64,000 nucleotides of DNA from Cristatella mucedo (lineage: Eukaryota > Bryozoa > Phylactolaemata > Cristatellidae): positions 8,851,501-8,915,500 of the forward strand of contig WPIO01000008.1 of NCBI GenBank assembly GCA_009760855.2. The letters are read 5' to 3'. Made by a program: the position numbers and the translations under genes. The first letter of the stretch is position 1; the number at the start of each line of letters is the position of its first letter. Shown here piece by piece: positions 11,560 to 22,960 of this stretch. The notes under the pieces are model-generated. The model made no database searches, had not been told where the DNA came from, and saw only the letters and a list, made by a program, of their open reading frames with translations.

Positions 11560-11960
11560 GAATACCGCATCGCTGTCCTAGGACCTAGCTCCTGCTCCTG
11601 GCAGTGTCGCGGCGGACTCCGGGTGCGCCCGCCTCCGGGCAAGAAGCTGACAGACAGCTTGGCAGCCGTGGCCGTCTATCTTCTTCGTTACGGTGCGTGA
11701 GCACGGAGCGACGTCGGACGAGAAACTGACAATGGAGTCTCTCGGCGGGGGGCTGATGCTTGGCTCGTCAATCGCGCCCTCGGGCTGATGCTCCGCCTTT
11801 GCCGTCTCGCCGGAAAAAAAGTCGCTGACAAACAACCGCGAAGCTCGCAACAGTCAATTCAGCTAGCGGCCGCTGCGAGACCGCCGAGGACGGGCTTGCG
11901 GCCTCGGCCAATCGCCGTAGCAGAGGCCGGCGCCCCTCCCCTCCACGCCATACGATTAGT
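11560..11960. other. GC-rich, CpG-rich block
   Basis: A CpG-dense stretch in otherwise balanced DNA, containing GCGGCCGC near 11866. It could be a promoter or first-exon region, but no start codon with a convincing frame and donor was found. Confidence 0.25.
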
Positions 11961-13187
11961 CAGATGAGCATGTTTTCAGCGATTGACCTTCGGGATGTAC
12001 ACAGGTTCAAGAGAATCAATTTAATCTTGATTTTTAGCTGGATGCATCGGACGCCAGCGGACCATATATGAAACCTGGTTCATAGCTGCGACACCTCGAA
12101 AGAAACCCAAGATGGCCGCATGCCGCATCGATCGATCTGCGAGCGAGCTCAAGCCGCCAGCGAGCTTGATCCACGTTCCGGAATAGCTTAACTAATTTAA
12201 TAATTAGGCAGCACATCTCGGAGGAAGCATCGTTACTTCTTCCCAAATAATGGGAGGATATACATAGCGTTTACAAACGGAGCTTACCCAGGATTGTACG
12301 CATCGTAAACAGCTGGTTTCGGCATTTCAAGCGAAGCTAGCCGTGCAGTCACTCCAGAAGATGCTCGTTGGCCGGCCAATTTACTAAATCTCGAACGAGT
12401 GTGCAATTTCACTCATAGGAGTAACATGCTATTTCACGCTTAGGAGTAACATTTCTTGCTGTGACACAAAAAAGTTACCTGAAAACAAAAAAGGTACCTG
12501 AAAGAACCACGCAAGGAATATAAAAGCACACTGGAAAGCACTTTTTTATGGCACTCCTGAAGACAGTCGTGCGACAGTCATCGTGGTTTTTACAAATTTC
12601 TGAGTGCGCACTTGTTCCCACGAATGAATAGATATACGCCGGAAATTAATATTCCTAATTGGACTCGTCTTGGTTTTCAACGTCTGCATGGCAGCTGCTG
12701 TATTAAAGCAGCGATTTCTGAGTATAGTATTGCATAACACAACACGATCGTAACCGAAAATACAGCTTGCAAAGACCCACGAGCTGTTGTGACAAGTTGA
12801 TCCAGCTTCCTGTGGCTTTGATCGCAGGTCGACTGAGTGCTTATCGCTTCTTCTAAGCGTAAATGCTGCTGAAACCATACTTGCACTGCCTGCACGGTGA
12901 TGAGCGTGAATCACTGTTTTGTCACGGCCCCTGCTTCTGCAGGGCTGAATGAAAATGGAGTGAGTCATGCAATTCAGATAATTCCTAGCGGTTTTCGTTC
13001 ACTCCATTTTGAGTTCCCTTACCCCACTCCCAGACGGCTCGCGTGTCTTCGCTCCTCATCGGGAGATTCGTACGTTTTCGCGTTCCCACGCGACTGACGA
13101 GCTCGACTAGTAGAGCCTGCGATGGGCTGGGATTAACGTCAGCATTGATCGATAGATGGAAGGGCTAAAATATATAATATAACTCAT
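11961..13187. other. Stretch without a recognised gene
   Basis: Frames of 72 and 140 codons on the - strand (12546-12968) overlap each other and match no family I know. There is an AAGATGGCCGC (YY1-like) word at about 12108. Confidence 0.3.
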
Positions 13188-13335
13188 TTGTATGGCTTTC
13201 TAAGAGAACTTATTCTCTGTATTCAGGCACTTCACATTTTACGCGGGGCTCAAACCCCGACCTAAGGCAACCACAGTGACCTTGACATTGGTCGGGGCGA
13301 GCACCTAAACAACCACTGTGCCAAACCGGCACATA
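13188..13335 (-). repeat. SINE-2 copy
   Basis: The + strand shows the complement of the LINE-type hairpin (TAAGAGAACTTATTCTCTGTATTCAGGCACTT), then GGGGCTCAAACCCC at the B-box position and CACTGTGCCAAACCGGCACAT at the head. Same layout as 5778-5932. Confidence 0.65.
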
Positions 13336-13840
13336 TCGCGTTCCGCTGTTTTTTTCTTAGCAAAATTGCCTGACTCATCTTAGTCTCGGCGAAACCATTT
13401 TTTTTTTTACCGCGATAGGACTTTTACTTACAGGGCATAGTGTGTATTGCATCGGAACGTTTACCTTTTGCGTGCAGGCTGTAAGTCAAGGTTATTGCTC
13501 GCCATCGCATTCTATATCGATCGTTAATTTCAGTGCTAGGCTCGCCAGAGTCGTCTAGTTTGAGGCGAGGCCGCGGATGCTTCTAAAAACCTATTATCGC
13601 CCACGACAGACGATGCTTTCAGCAAAATGGTCGTTATTGCAGCAAGCGTGCTATTAAATTAACCGCCGCAGTCTGACGCTTGCAATAGTCTCTCTCCACC
13701 CACCCGATATCGCCCGTACGTAAGAGCTCTACTCTTATTTTGGGCTGACACAATTGCCTAACGTCATGCGAACAGTCTAGAAAAAGGGTTTACCTCCTCA
13801 GCAGCTTCAGGACATGTGATTTTCAATCATAAAGAAAAAA

Positions 13841-14012
13841 CTAATAGCTAATTTAACAGCCTCTTTTGCATAGAAACATAAGAGCCTTTATGGCTATCAC
13901 CACTTATTACAGTGGTAATACAGGATCACCCACCGTAGGATTAGAACCCACGACCATGGTACCTAGGTCTGAAAAGCAACCACCTTACCTAGTGTGCCTT
14001 TACGGCTCACCA
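13841..14012 (-). repeat. SINE-1 copy
   Basis: The + strand reads GCTAATTTAACAGCCTC (tail hairpin complement), GGCTATCACCAC, GGATCACCCACCG, GGATTAGAACCCACG (worn B box complement) and CTTACCTAGTGTGCC. The order matches the other SINE-1 copies. Confidence 0.75.
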
Positions 14013-14371
14013 ACAATTTCTGCCAATCTGGAAATCAATCCTAATTGTGGACGCCAACTATGAGTTGATTAATCGCCGCTCTGGCAGCCACCAGCCTGTT
14101 TGGCACATCTAAGAAAGAAATGGCCGAGTCTCGAATCTGCTCTTCGACGGCAGGCCGCACGTCGGGCCGCCAGAACAGCTCTCGCGGCCTCTCGTGAGAG
14201 CTGTTCAATAACCACGCGGTACGGGGGTATTCGGTCTCCCACGCGGGGTAGTCTACGGATGTGCGTTTCCAGCAAAGACAGCGTTGTACGACGGTTATAA
14301 TTTCGTTAGGGGCAGCCTAGCCACACTCGTTCAGCTAAACCTGCTCGCGAGAGGCCGGAGACTGCAGCTCC

Positions 14372-14640
14372 AGCCTACACTCCTTTCTTCGACCCGCGGT
14401 TCCTCCAGGCGCCAATGCATCGGACCCAATGGCACGTGACGTTTGAGCCCGCCCGCCTTGCGGTTGCGCTCAGCCCTCTGTCGCGGTTTCGCTCAGCTGC
14501 AGCTGGTGCGTCATGCTTCCGGTGGTGCTCTGTCTCCGCCGCCCGGGTGTTGGCTAGCGGCCTAGCAACGTTGGCGGCTCTGGTAGACTGCTGCGCTGCT
14601 TTCGCTGCCACACAACAGCTTACTTAGCCAAGTTGTTGAC
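14372..14640 (+). promoter_or_regulatory. CpG-rich promoter-like segment
   Basis: A CpG-rich block contains CCCAATGGCACGTGACG at about 14424-14440, a CCAAT box next to a CACGTGAC E-box. It is followed by GC-rich sequence to 14640. No gene could be attached to it. The motif pair is seen; promoter function is inference. Confidence 0.25.
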
Positions 14641-16469
14641 TGCTTAGGTAAAATTGGCGATATACGTGCCAAGCGGCGATGAAAGGCAGGTACGTTTTGA
14701 TCAGACCTCGAGAGTTTATTAATTTAAGAGGTCCCGAGTTATCGTCGTATAAGGGAACCGTATGACTTGGAACACTAGGCTTAGATCTTGTATGAGCATT
14801 GCTAACTTGAGAGTATGTGCTGTCGACACGGGGATGTGCGACGAGAGTTGGTGCCGTTTGCGACTTTTGGGCTTATAAGGTAGACTTGTCAGCCGGTTGC
14901 CGATGGAGGTAGAACAAATTTAAAAGTAAATAAAGGATTCAGCCGATTCAGCAGTCCATAGCCGAAGCATCCGGGCTTTGGCAGTGTCCGTCGCTCAGCT
15001 TGTAGCTGGCAACGAAGAATGGCCTGCCGGGCATCGGCTGCTGCTGCAGCTGCTGCTGGACTGAACCCATGACTTGATTCGTGAAGGGCGAGCATCTTGT
15101 CTCTCGGTCAAGACCTTATCACGAAGATGTTCAGACTTACTAGCGAGGTAAGGCTCGTGGCGGAGCGAGGGGGCACACGCCAATCTTCCCCCATGGACAG
15201 AGAGAGGTACCTGTATCCTGGCTCTTAAGGGAGCAGGAGCAGAGTGAAGACGCGAAAGGAACGAGACGATAGGATTTGGAAATTTCTTCCATAAACTGTC
15301 TTTATACGGCGCCTGTGTCATTATGTCTGAAGGACCCCGGAGCTCCATTGCCCCCTCGGACCTGAAAATCCTGACTCCTTGCCCCTGGGTATGGCCAACA
15401 TCGATTGCTGCTATTGTCTGCTATCGTGAGCATACGTTATGCCCATTGGCACAGCTTCTACGACTAGCCCATTAGCCTCGCTCATGCCAGCTTGTTTCAC
15501 ATCACTCAAATGGCTATGTCGTCGAGTGCTTGTCCGGAGCAGGCGTTAAGCGATCCTCAAAGTGCCACCTCTATTTTGCAGCTCGAGCCCCGTGCTTGCT
15601 CTCCGTTGCCCTCAGTTGCTCAAATGAGAGTTAAAACATGCGCCATCCTGCATCGAATACCGCCAACGGCATTTTGTGCAAGCGTTGTTGATATTTGCCA
15701 GGTCATCTCTTTCTCGCGCCATCCCCGCTTGTCCTGAGAAAAATTCTTTCGCAAGAACGACACTTGCAACGAATTTATGTACGGATTGTCAGGCTTCCAT
15801 CGATGCGCTCTCGGATTCGCTTTCTTCGTCAAACTCCTGGGCTAATTTCACGGTTGTAGAACCAAATCTGTTTACTTGTCAAACAATTGCACTATATAAC
15901 ACAGTTATTTTATCAGGGTAGTACGTACCTGTGCATCCAATTTTGGGATATTTGTCTAGGAGAGCCTGAAATAGGTGCTCACAGTTTTCACCTCTGCGGT
16001 ACTGCGCAAGGATCCGCGTACCAGTGCAACAAAAGTGTTCCGAGTTGCTTCCTCCACCATGTCCAGCTTTTGGCGAGTTCGTTACTCTACGTGATCTCTT
16101 TATCTGCGGTTCGACAAAGTTCCAGTTTCGTCAAAGAAGTTGCAATCCTTGGGCCTATATGTCAAAAGCTCAGCATTGGACTTGGCACGACTTAGGTCTC
16201 TGATCAGATCGTCGAGGCATACCGATGAAGCGATGTCAAGGTACACATGCAGGCAGGTAAAAGTTGCATGTTTCAAGCTCATGGTAGCCAGATCGAGAGG
16301 ATGGATGGCAAGCAGCATGGAATAAAAGCTATAATAGTCATGATGAAGTCATTCATAAGATAGAATCATCGGTTAGAAGAAAAAGAGATGGTGAGATGGA
16401 AATATTAACGTAATTGAGTAAATATATTTACACATATTTAAGTGCATGTATTCAGTATAAGTATGTAAT
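14641..16469. other. Stretch without a recognised gene
   Basis: No exon, RNA gene or repeat could be supported. Open frames reach 117 codons but overlap each other and lack family motifs. Confidence 0.3.
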
Positions 16470-17830
16470 ACTATTACTATTATTCGTTCGTATAGCGCCC
16501 TCAGAGAACTCAATCTCTGTCTAGACACTTGACATTTGCTGGAAAGGAAACATGATCGAATGGCTAATGGTAGCATGCAATGTCGACAAGCACAAAATGG
16601 TTATGGGTGACATGCTTAGGGTCGGCATGCAAATATGGTTAGTGGCAGCATGCACAGTGTCATCACGCATTTGCTCACAAAGAACGAATCATATTGACAC
16701 AATAAAAGCTGTAATAAATAGATTAATGCGTTCTAGCTTCTTTTTAAATTTCGTCAAGTCAGGGGATGTCGTAACACCAGTCAGATGCGAGTTCCAGTTT
16801 TCGGGAGCATACGAACTAATGGCACGGTCTCCAAATAATTTGTATGTATCTCCGTCAGTAACTCCACAAAGTCATAAAGACCATGTGGGTGTTACGCGGG
16901 AGAGTTTTGTGTAGCGCACTCACAGCCTAGGCGGCTTTCGGTACGCATTCGGTAGCCAACCGACTTCGTCTCACGCAACAAAGAGAAAGTGGGAAGCATA
17001 GCAGAGTTAGGAGAGCAGTTGAGGTAGTGAGTAGCATAGAAGTAGCAGTTCAGGACCGCTGAAAAAAGATGTGCCATAGTCGGCACTTGGAGAGTAGATG
17101 TCGTTGCGTAAGAATTGTGGAAGCGAGTTCCACAGTCTAGGACCTGCAGAGCTAAAGCTTCTGTCGCCAACTGTCTTTAAGTGGAGGAATGGGACAGCTA
17201 GTTTATTGTCCACACAGGACCTGAGGGCGCGAACAGGCTGAAACTGATACAGCAGTTCAGCTAGGTATGAAGGAGCCAAGCCGTGGCGGGCCTGATTTGA
17301 GGTTTGTACGAGGTGTAGTCACACGATTCGATTCCGAAAAGCGAGAAGTACTATGCTTAGCTTAGTGTGGAGGTACATTTGGTAGGTAGGCCGGAGCCAA
17401 AGAATGGAGGGGCCTAAAACCAAGCGACAGAACCTTGAAGTCAATGCGGTGCTTGACAAGGAGCCAATGCAGGTCGGTGAGAAGTAGTGTGACGTGGCAA
17501 CCTCGACCTTTACGATAGACAAGCCTAGCTGTAGAGTGTTGTACCAACCATATGTGCCTGAATGCCTAGGCCTGTAGACAAGCAAGCAGTGAGATACAGA
17601 AGTTGAGATGTGACGTCACAAATACATGGACCAATTTAAATGTAGGATCCCTGTCTAAGCAAGACCAAATTGTAGCAGTTTTATGTTACTGTTAAAGTAG
17701 GCAGACTTGACTGTGGAGCTTTTGTGGTCATTTAGAAATTAAAAAAAAATTGCTGACATCCACATGCGGAGGGAAATAAACTAAATGTCATCTGCATATA
17801 AGTGGAAGCCTAGGTTGTACCTAGCAATCG
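16470..17830 (-). pseudogene. CR1/L2-like LINE, reverse transcriptase 3' half (decayed)
   Basis: Read on the - strand from 17830 down, the RT catalytic motif FHLYADDI (YADD at 17787-17798) is intact, followed by a stop. Around 17540-17430 comes the post-RT region with STARLV and LHWLLVKHRIDFKVLSLGF, then about 17110-17280 with the conserved GDRSFSSAGPRLWNSLPQF. The 3' end (16470-16860) carries the LINE hairpin and an ATT tail. Frames are interrupted by frameshifts and stops, so it is not active. The motif order and the WNSLP element are typical of CR1/L2-group LINEs, and other copies in the window match it. The region 16850-17110 is a 3' segment shared with 8806-9085, so two subfamilies may be joined here. 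Confidence 0.8.
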
Positions 17831-17914
17831 CAACGGCACTTTTTTTCATGATTTATACTCTCCCTCTGGCCGTTGTGACGTATGCCTATATGATATATGA
17901 TGCCTTCGTTATAT

Positions 17915-17965
17915 ATACATATATACATATGTATATATATATATATTTATATAAATATATAGAAA
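17915..17965. repeat. TA/TATACA microsatellite
   Basis: ATATATACATATATACAT and ATATATATAT runs; simple sequence. Confidence 0.9.
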
Positions 17966-19004
17966 GAGAGACAGCACGTGAGCGAGATAGAAGGCAATAC
18001 TATTAAGTGAAGGAGAATTTAGAAAAAGAGAGAGAATGGGAGGGAGAGGGGGAGAATGAGCGAGAAGAGTGAGGAAAGAGGGCGAGACGAGGATAGATTG
18101 CAAAAAGAGCTCTTGTTTTTCAGGCTTCGCCGAGTTCGTCGGCTGTTATTGGAAAGCAGACATCTCATTTGACATGTCGCTGATGACTGAGCCAGTCTTG
18201 TATCGCCGACCGCCATTCGTGAAGGTCCTAGCAGGGCAACCTCGTAATTGATCCTTCATAAGATCAGACAACTGAAGATGAGCAGATAAAGCGGCTTCTT
18301 CTCATCGATAACATTCCGCTGCCTGACCGTCGTGCCACAAAATAAATGTTAATAAACAAGTCATATTGTATAAAACTACCCGTACATCGAAAGCTTAGGG
18401 GATACTGCAGCATCTTTCCTCACTCAGTGAACACGCGACGCGCATTACAACTGCAAGTGAGTGCAAATACAATTGAGCGGCATTTACGTCGCAGTGCAGA
18501 GAATCGCATTGACCTACAGGGGTGCCGTTGACAGAGCGCCGTTCCTATTCTGTAGAGCAGGGCTCCTCACAGCTTAGGGGCCGCCTTGGCCCAGTTCTCT
18601 GAGGCTGCTTCTCTTACCTCCTTATGCAATGGCCTTTGGAGTGGTTGGCAGGTTTTTCCGAGGCACGGTTTATAACGGTCACAGTTTGGCTTTCGCTCGG
18701 TGTGTTCTGGATCTCAGTGTAACCGCTTCCGACTATGTACGGTTGCACCGTAGGCCACTCGCACAGGTAAGTGGTGCTCTAACCACAATGGCTTCAAAAA
18801 CGAGTCGATAAATCTCAGGATTTTACGCTCAGTCTCCAATTGGAAGGAATAAGTGTACACTTTTGTTTGTGATGGGCATTTTCCTAGAATATAGCATGTG
18901 CATACTATAACACGAATTCGGCCTGCGTATATGGGGTTCCTCTGGCAACTGTAAAATTCACTAAGACTAAGTAGGCTTTACTCTGAAGAATCTAGGTAGC
19001 ACTT
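17966..19004. other. Stretch without a recognised gene
   Basis: A GAGA-rich zone (17960-18090) is followed by sequence in which no exon or repeat family was recognised. Confidence 0.3.
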
Positions 19005-19815
19005 TGGGGGGCTTGGCGGCTTTCGATACGCATAGGATTGCAAAAAGACTTCATCCAACAAAAAAGGAAGTAATAAATATGGCTGAGTCTGTACAATTGT
19101 CTTGGAAGTGAGCAGCGTGGAAGTAGCAGCGTAAGAAAGCTGCAGGATACGCTGCAGTCGGCAGCGTGAAAGAATAAGTCATTTCGTTAGCAATTCTGCT
19201 ATGGGCTCTAGAGTCTAGAAACCGTAGAGCGAAAACCTCTGTCGTCAACGGTCTACTAGCGAAAGAATGGAACGGTAATTGCGTCGTCCTGAGGAGACCT
19301 GGGAGCACCGAGAGGCTTAAACTAGCTCGGCAGTTCAGCGAGGCATGACGAAGCCACTCTATTGCAGGCCTTTCGTCGCAGTAAGAATTTGGCTGTTCAT
19401 CCACTGATCAATCGGCTGCCATTGCAGCTACGATAATTGATCTCGAATCCTAGACAGACACCGACCGAACCTCGATGACTAGCTGTGGAGGTAGCCTTCT
19501 GAATCAAACTTTAAGAAACCAAGCAGTCGTCGAAGAAGGCACCTAGATCATAAGCACTAAACGTCGGTCGCAGTGTAACGTCGCCAATTAGGAGATCGAA
19601 GTCGCTCACTTCAGTCGCATGTGTAGGGTATCTTATACTGAAGATTTATGTTATATCCACTTGTAGCTGAAAGATATTCTCCGATATCCAGGACCGAATG
19701 TCTGCAAAGAAGGCGTCCAGTTTATACAAATTGTTGCAGCAAATTCTGAGGGCTTGAACGAAGGCTGAGAGCCGTCGGCAGAGAAGTGAAAGCCGATGTC
19801 ATGTCATGGGCCTGA
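19005..19815 (-). pseudogene. CR1/L2-like LINE fragment with RT palm remnant
   Basis: On the - strand the region near 19790 reads DIGFHFSADGSQ, the RT catalytic block with YADD changed to SADG. A stretch then matches the LINE order: DIRSWIS-like and LQL.VDIT-like words, EVSDFDLLIGDVTL and AYDLGAFFD. Towards 19400-19050 comes the C-terminal region with PLTTEVFALRFLDS. Several frameshifts are needed to follow it, so it is a fossil. It lies in the same orientation as most other copies. Confidence 0.65.
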
Positions 19816-20539
19816 ATTATTATTTTCCCACGGAGGCTTTGCATAAATAGAGAGCAGCAGCGGATCGGGGGAGAGCCACTAGCTTAAATACTAGATAGAG
19901 CAGCACTTCCGTCACAATACTTTCACCAGTCGCTTCTAGTTAATGGAAATGGTGTATTTCGGCTGGCGACTTGTTTCAATTACTGGGCCAAGTCTGTCCT
20001 GCATAGCAGGATTCGAGAGCCGTCTATCTTCGCGACGCGACAATACTGGGTGCCTCTAGCCATTCAACGGATGCGTTCGCCGTTGAATTCAACTGTGCCG
20101 CGTCACCTAGCAAAAAATCCGTCTATCCGTGCGACCGTCTCGTTCTCATAATTCCCTCACTCCCATTTCTCGCTCCCAGTCCTTAATCGGACTAAGTTAA
20201 CAATGTATCTTCAACAAGAACACAACTGATGGCGTTGCCCACCTTAAGAGCACAAACAGTAGGCGCCATTAACAAATTAAACCGAATGTGTAGCCATACC
20301 TACGCAAAAGCGGCCTAAAAACTTTAACCCCAAAAACTCACATCTCAAAGAGAGTAGCCTCTTTATCTTCTTCGACTAAGCAAGAAAGGCGGTATCTTCG
20401 GCAAACCAAAGTGGTGGAGTGACCCGGCTACTTGAGCCGAAACAAACGCAGTGTGCGGCATCAGCGTCCGGTCTGAACTAGGTGCCAAAACAGCATTCAT
20501 AACGGTGCTAGTTTGAGCCGAGGTGCGACAGATAGTGGT

Positions 20540-20880
20540 GACTCCGGAACCTTGTAGCACGGCTACCGATTTGTATGTGCTGCACCAATGCACACAGATA
20601 CACCGATAGTAGCTGGAACACTGCAGCGATGAAGAACGCTCATACCTTAACATAACAAGTCCGTAACAGTAACGTAGACAAGCCCATTTGACAGCAGCGG
20701 AAGGTTACAGGCATTCAACAGCAGCCATGACGTACACAGACGGCTCTGCGACCTAGAGCTCAAATCAGCTCCAATTCCAATGCTGAGTCTGGAATCGCAA
20801 CTGCTTGCATATCTCATGGCGTCGGCTTTTATGCGGCCTCGACCAAAGATTGTCGCATCATTGCAGAATTACGAATGACT
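20540..20880. repeat. Unclassified dispersed repeat, copy 1
   Basis: This shares ordered words with 49700-50045: ACAGTAACGTAGACAAG / CATAACGTAGATAAG, GACAGCAGCGGAAGGTTACAGGC / GTCAGCAGCGGAGGGTTACAGGC, GACCTAGAGC, and CGTCGGCTTTTATGCGG / CGCCGGCTTTTAAGCGG. Similarity extends over about 320 bases. No protein motif was seen, so it may be an LTR or non-autonomous element. Confidence 0.6.
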
Positions 20881-21202
20881 AACATCAGCCATAGTCTGAC
20901 TTATTTCGACCGGCGCCGCTGGTCGAGGGCTTACTGCGACTCATCCGGAAGAATGAGTGTGGAGGACAAATAGCAAACCGCATGCAAAATTCAAAATCCC
21001 CCACGATCGTAGCCACGCTTTGCACGCAGAAGTGCTGCTTTATCGACCGAGACTTCATCGACTTCACGAAAAATTTGTTCAACGCCAGCATTATTACGAG
21101 GTACAAACATGCCTCAGGCGGCACTCGGGGATGCAGCCATCTTGGTGCTCGCTACAAATATGCAAGGTAATTTTATGACTGACGGTAGATGACACTTCGC
21201 AC

Positions 21203-21234
<32 letters not shown>

Positions 21235-21475
21235 CACTTGATAAAGCGCCATCAGAGAACTCAATCTCTTTCTAGGCGCTTTACATTTGCTGCAAAGGGA
21301 AATGCAATTGAATGGTGAGTAATTTCATGCTTGATAAACAACATGAATAACATGGTTAGGGGTGACATGCACAGTGTCAGCATGCAAATGTGGTTAGTGG
21401 CATCATGCACAGTGTCAGCACGCATAAGCGCATGGAGGACGAATCACAGCGACCCACTAAATGCTGTCCTTAATA
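21203..21475 (-). repeat. LINE (CR1/L2-like) 3' end with (TAA)n tail
   Basis: A clean (TAA)n run (21203-21233, the ATT tail of a - strand element) is followed by the hairpin complement AAAGCGCCATCAGAGAACTC...AGGCGCTTT and the conserved 3' UTR (GGTTAGGGGTGACATGCACAG, CAGCATGCAAATGTGGTTAGTG). One of the best-preserved 3' ends in the window. Confidence 0.85.
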
Positions 21476-21776
21476 GGTGTGTCCCACTAGCCTATGGTGA
21501 AGGATATATTTTTCGTGCTGACACCCTTGGCCTCGGGGCTGCAATGACAATGATCCGTGGCCAGGTTCGCTCGCAGACTTTAGAAAACATTACGACTAGG
21601 ACCAACGCCCGCATGCGTATTCTTACGCGAAACGTTCTGCAACTGACCTCGAACTTGGTTACCTCTGAACTTGGCTATCGAGCTCTTCTGCGTCTTCTGG
21701 TTTGTCCAGCAACTGTCGATCTTGCTTTCTGTCCACCACCACCAGGGCATCCTAGCTGCCGTCGAACGGCTACACA

Positions 21777-21778
<2 letters not shown>

Positions 21779-21816
<38 letters not shown>

Positions 21817-21842
21817 GCGCGCGCACACACATATATATATAT
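21779..21842. repeat. CA-CG-CA-TA composite microsatellite
   Basis: An uninterrupted ACAC run passes into GCGCGCGC, CACACA and then TATATATATAT. It lies 40-50 bases from the 3' end of an R2-like element. Confidence 0.95.
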
Positions 21843-21884
21843 CGAGATTTATTTAAGTATTTAATGTGTATAAGTGTATATACG

Positions 21885-22960
21885 TTAATCGGCGGTGTCC
21901 TGATCTGCTCTGCTCTGCCCTGCCCTTCAGAGGTCGAGGGTGCTACCCGAGCCTCCCGGTTCAGGAATAAGGACCTCACGTGGATCTTGGCATTCCAAGC
22001 TCGGAGCGAACAGCTTTGTGACAGCTTTGCGTCTCCGATACCATTACCAGCTCGGAAGGCAGGCAAGCTTCATTGTTTGACCTGCCGAGAGCCCCAACCG
22101 CGAAAAGCCTCACCACAGCCGATTGGTAGCCAGTGGTCAGGAAAGACCTGCTAATTAATGGCCCCATACTTATTGGCCTTGTCCTGGCCGCCTCCACCAG
22201 GGCATCATCACTGCCGTGGAATGGCACCGTCGCCTCAACGATTACCACACCCGTTGTCTATCGCCAGGTGGGGCTTGAGAGCCGGACCATCAGCGAGCGG
22301 AAAGGCGCGGCCTGCCGACATGCAGCTGAGTGTGTTGGCTGGAAGAGCCCCGATTAGTCGGCCCAGAACCAAGTTATGTCAGGCCGTGAACGCTTGCTGC
22401 ATTCGCTGGCAGTTGCTCAGCACGTTGCAAACGGTCTCGGCCTCCTTATGGTATTGACAGCAGCCGGTAACCGTCTCGGCGTACGACCGACTCCTAGGGG
22501 CTGCCACCGTAAGCACGCAAAGGGCGCCCGATGAACGAAAAACGGACGAACCGCCAGACCCGCAACGACAGGCCAAGACCCGTTCTCGGGAACTGATTGT
22601 AGGTCGGGAATCTTCCTGGCAGCAGCTGACCTTGCCCAGTGCAGGCTGGGCAGCCCCGAGCCTGGCGAACGTTCAGATCACGACCCACGCGCGGCAAGCA
22701 CGACCGAGTGCTCGATGCCACCGGGGTTGGCAGACACGGCCAGCTCTTCATGGCCGGCCTGCGAGAGGCTGCAGGCAGGAGAGCCGCTTTGAGGCACTTG
22801 CGGGCGTCCGACCGCAGTGGGACAGGGGCCGCCCCTGCGGCCAGCCACGGCCGAAGGCTGCTGCCCACAAGTACCGCCAGCAGTGCTACATTTGAATCAA
22901 CGCGAGCGCTGCGGATGCACGTCACAATTGGGCTGCCACTTCGCAGTACGTTGCAATAGC
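21885..22960 (-). pseudogene. R2-like LINE, C-terminal zinc knuckle and restriction-like endonuclease (decayed)
   Basis: On the - strand, about 22460-22380 encodes a CCQYHKEAETVCNVLSNC segment, the cysteine/histidine knuckle that precedes the endonuclease in R2-type non-LTR retrotransposons. Downstream (22250-22000) comes VIVEATVPFHGSDDALVEAA and then GYQSAVV...VGALG, matching the conserved (I/V)VDVTVPF...ALxxAAxxKxxKY...VVGALG block of restriction-like-endonuclease LINEs. Stops and frameshifts interrupt the frame. A second copy lies at 63240-63690 in the same orientation. R2 itself targets 28S rDNA, but no rDNA is visible beside either copy. Family assignment is from recognised motifs; R2, NeSL or Hero-like subgroups cannot be separated here. 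Confidence 0.65.

Noticed and set aside
12677-12895. - strand frame with VQVWFQQH, superficially like a homeodomain or CENP-B/Tigger helix
   Set aside because: The residues that should follow in either family are absent, and a longer overlapping frame is equally open.
21331-21864. 177-codon + strand frame
   Set aside because: It starts in the antisense of a LINE 3' UTR and ends in a CA microsatellite.
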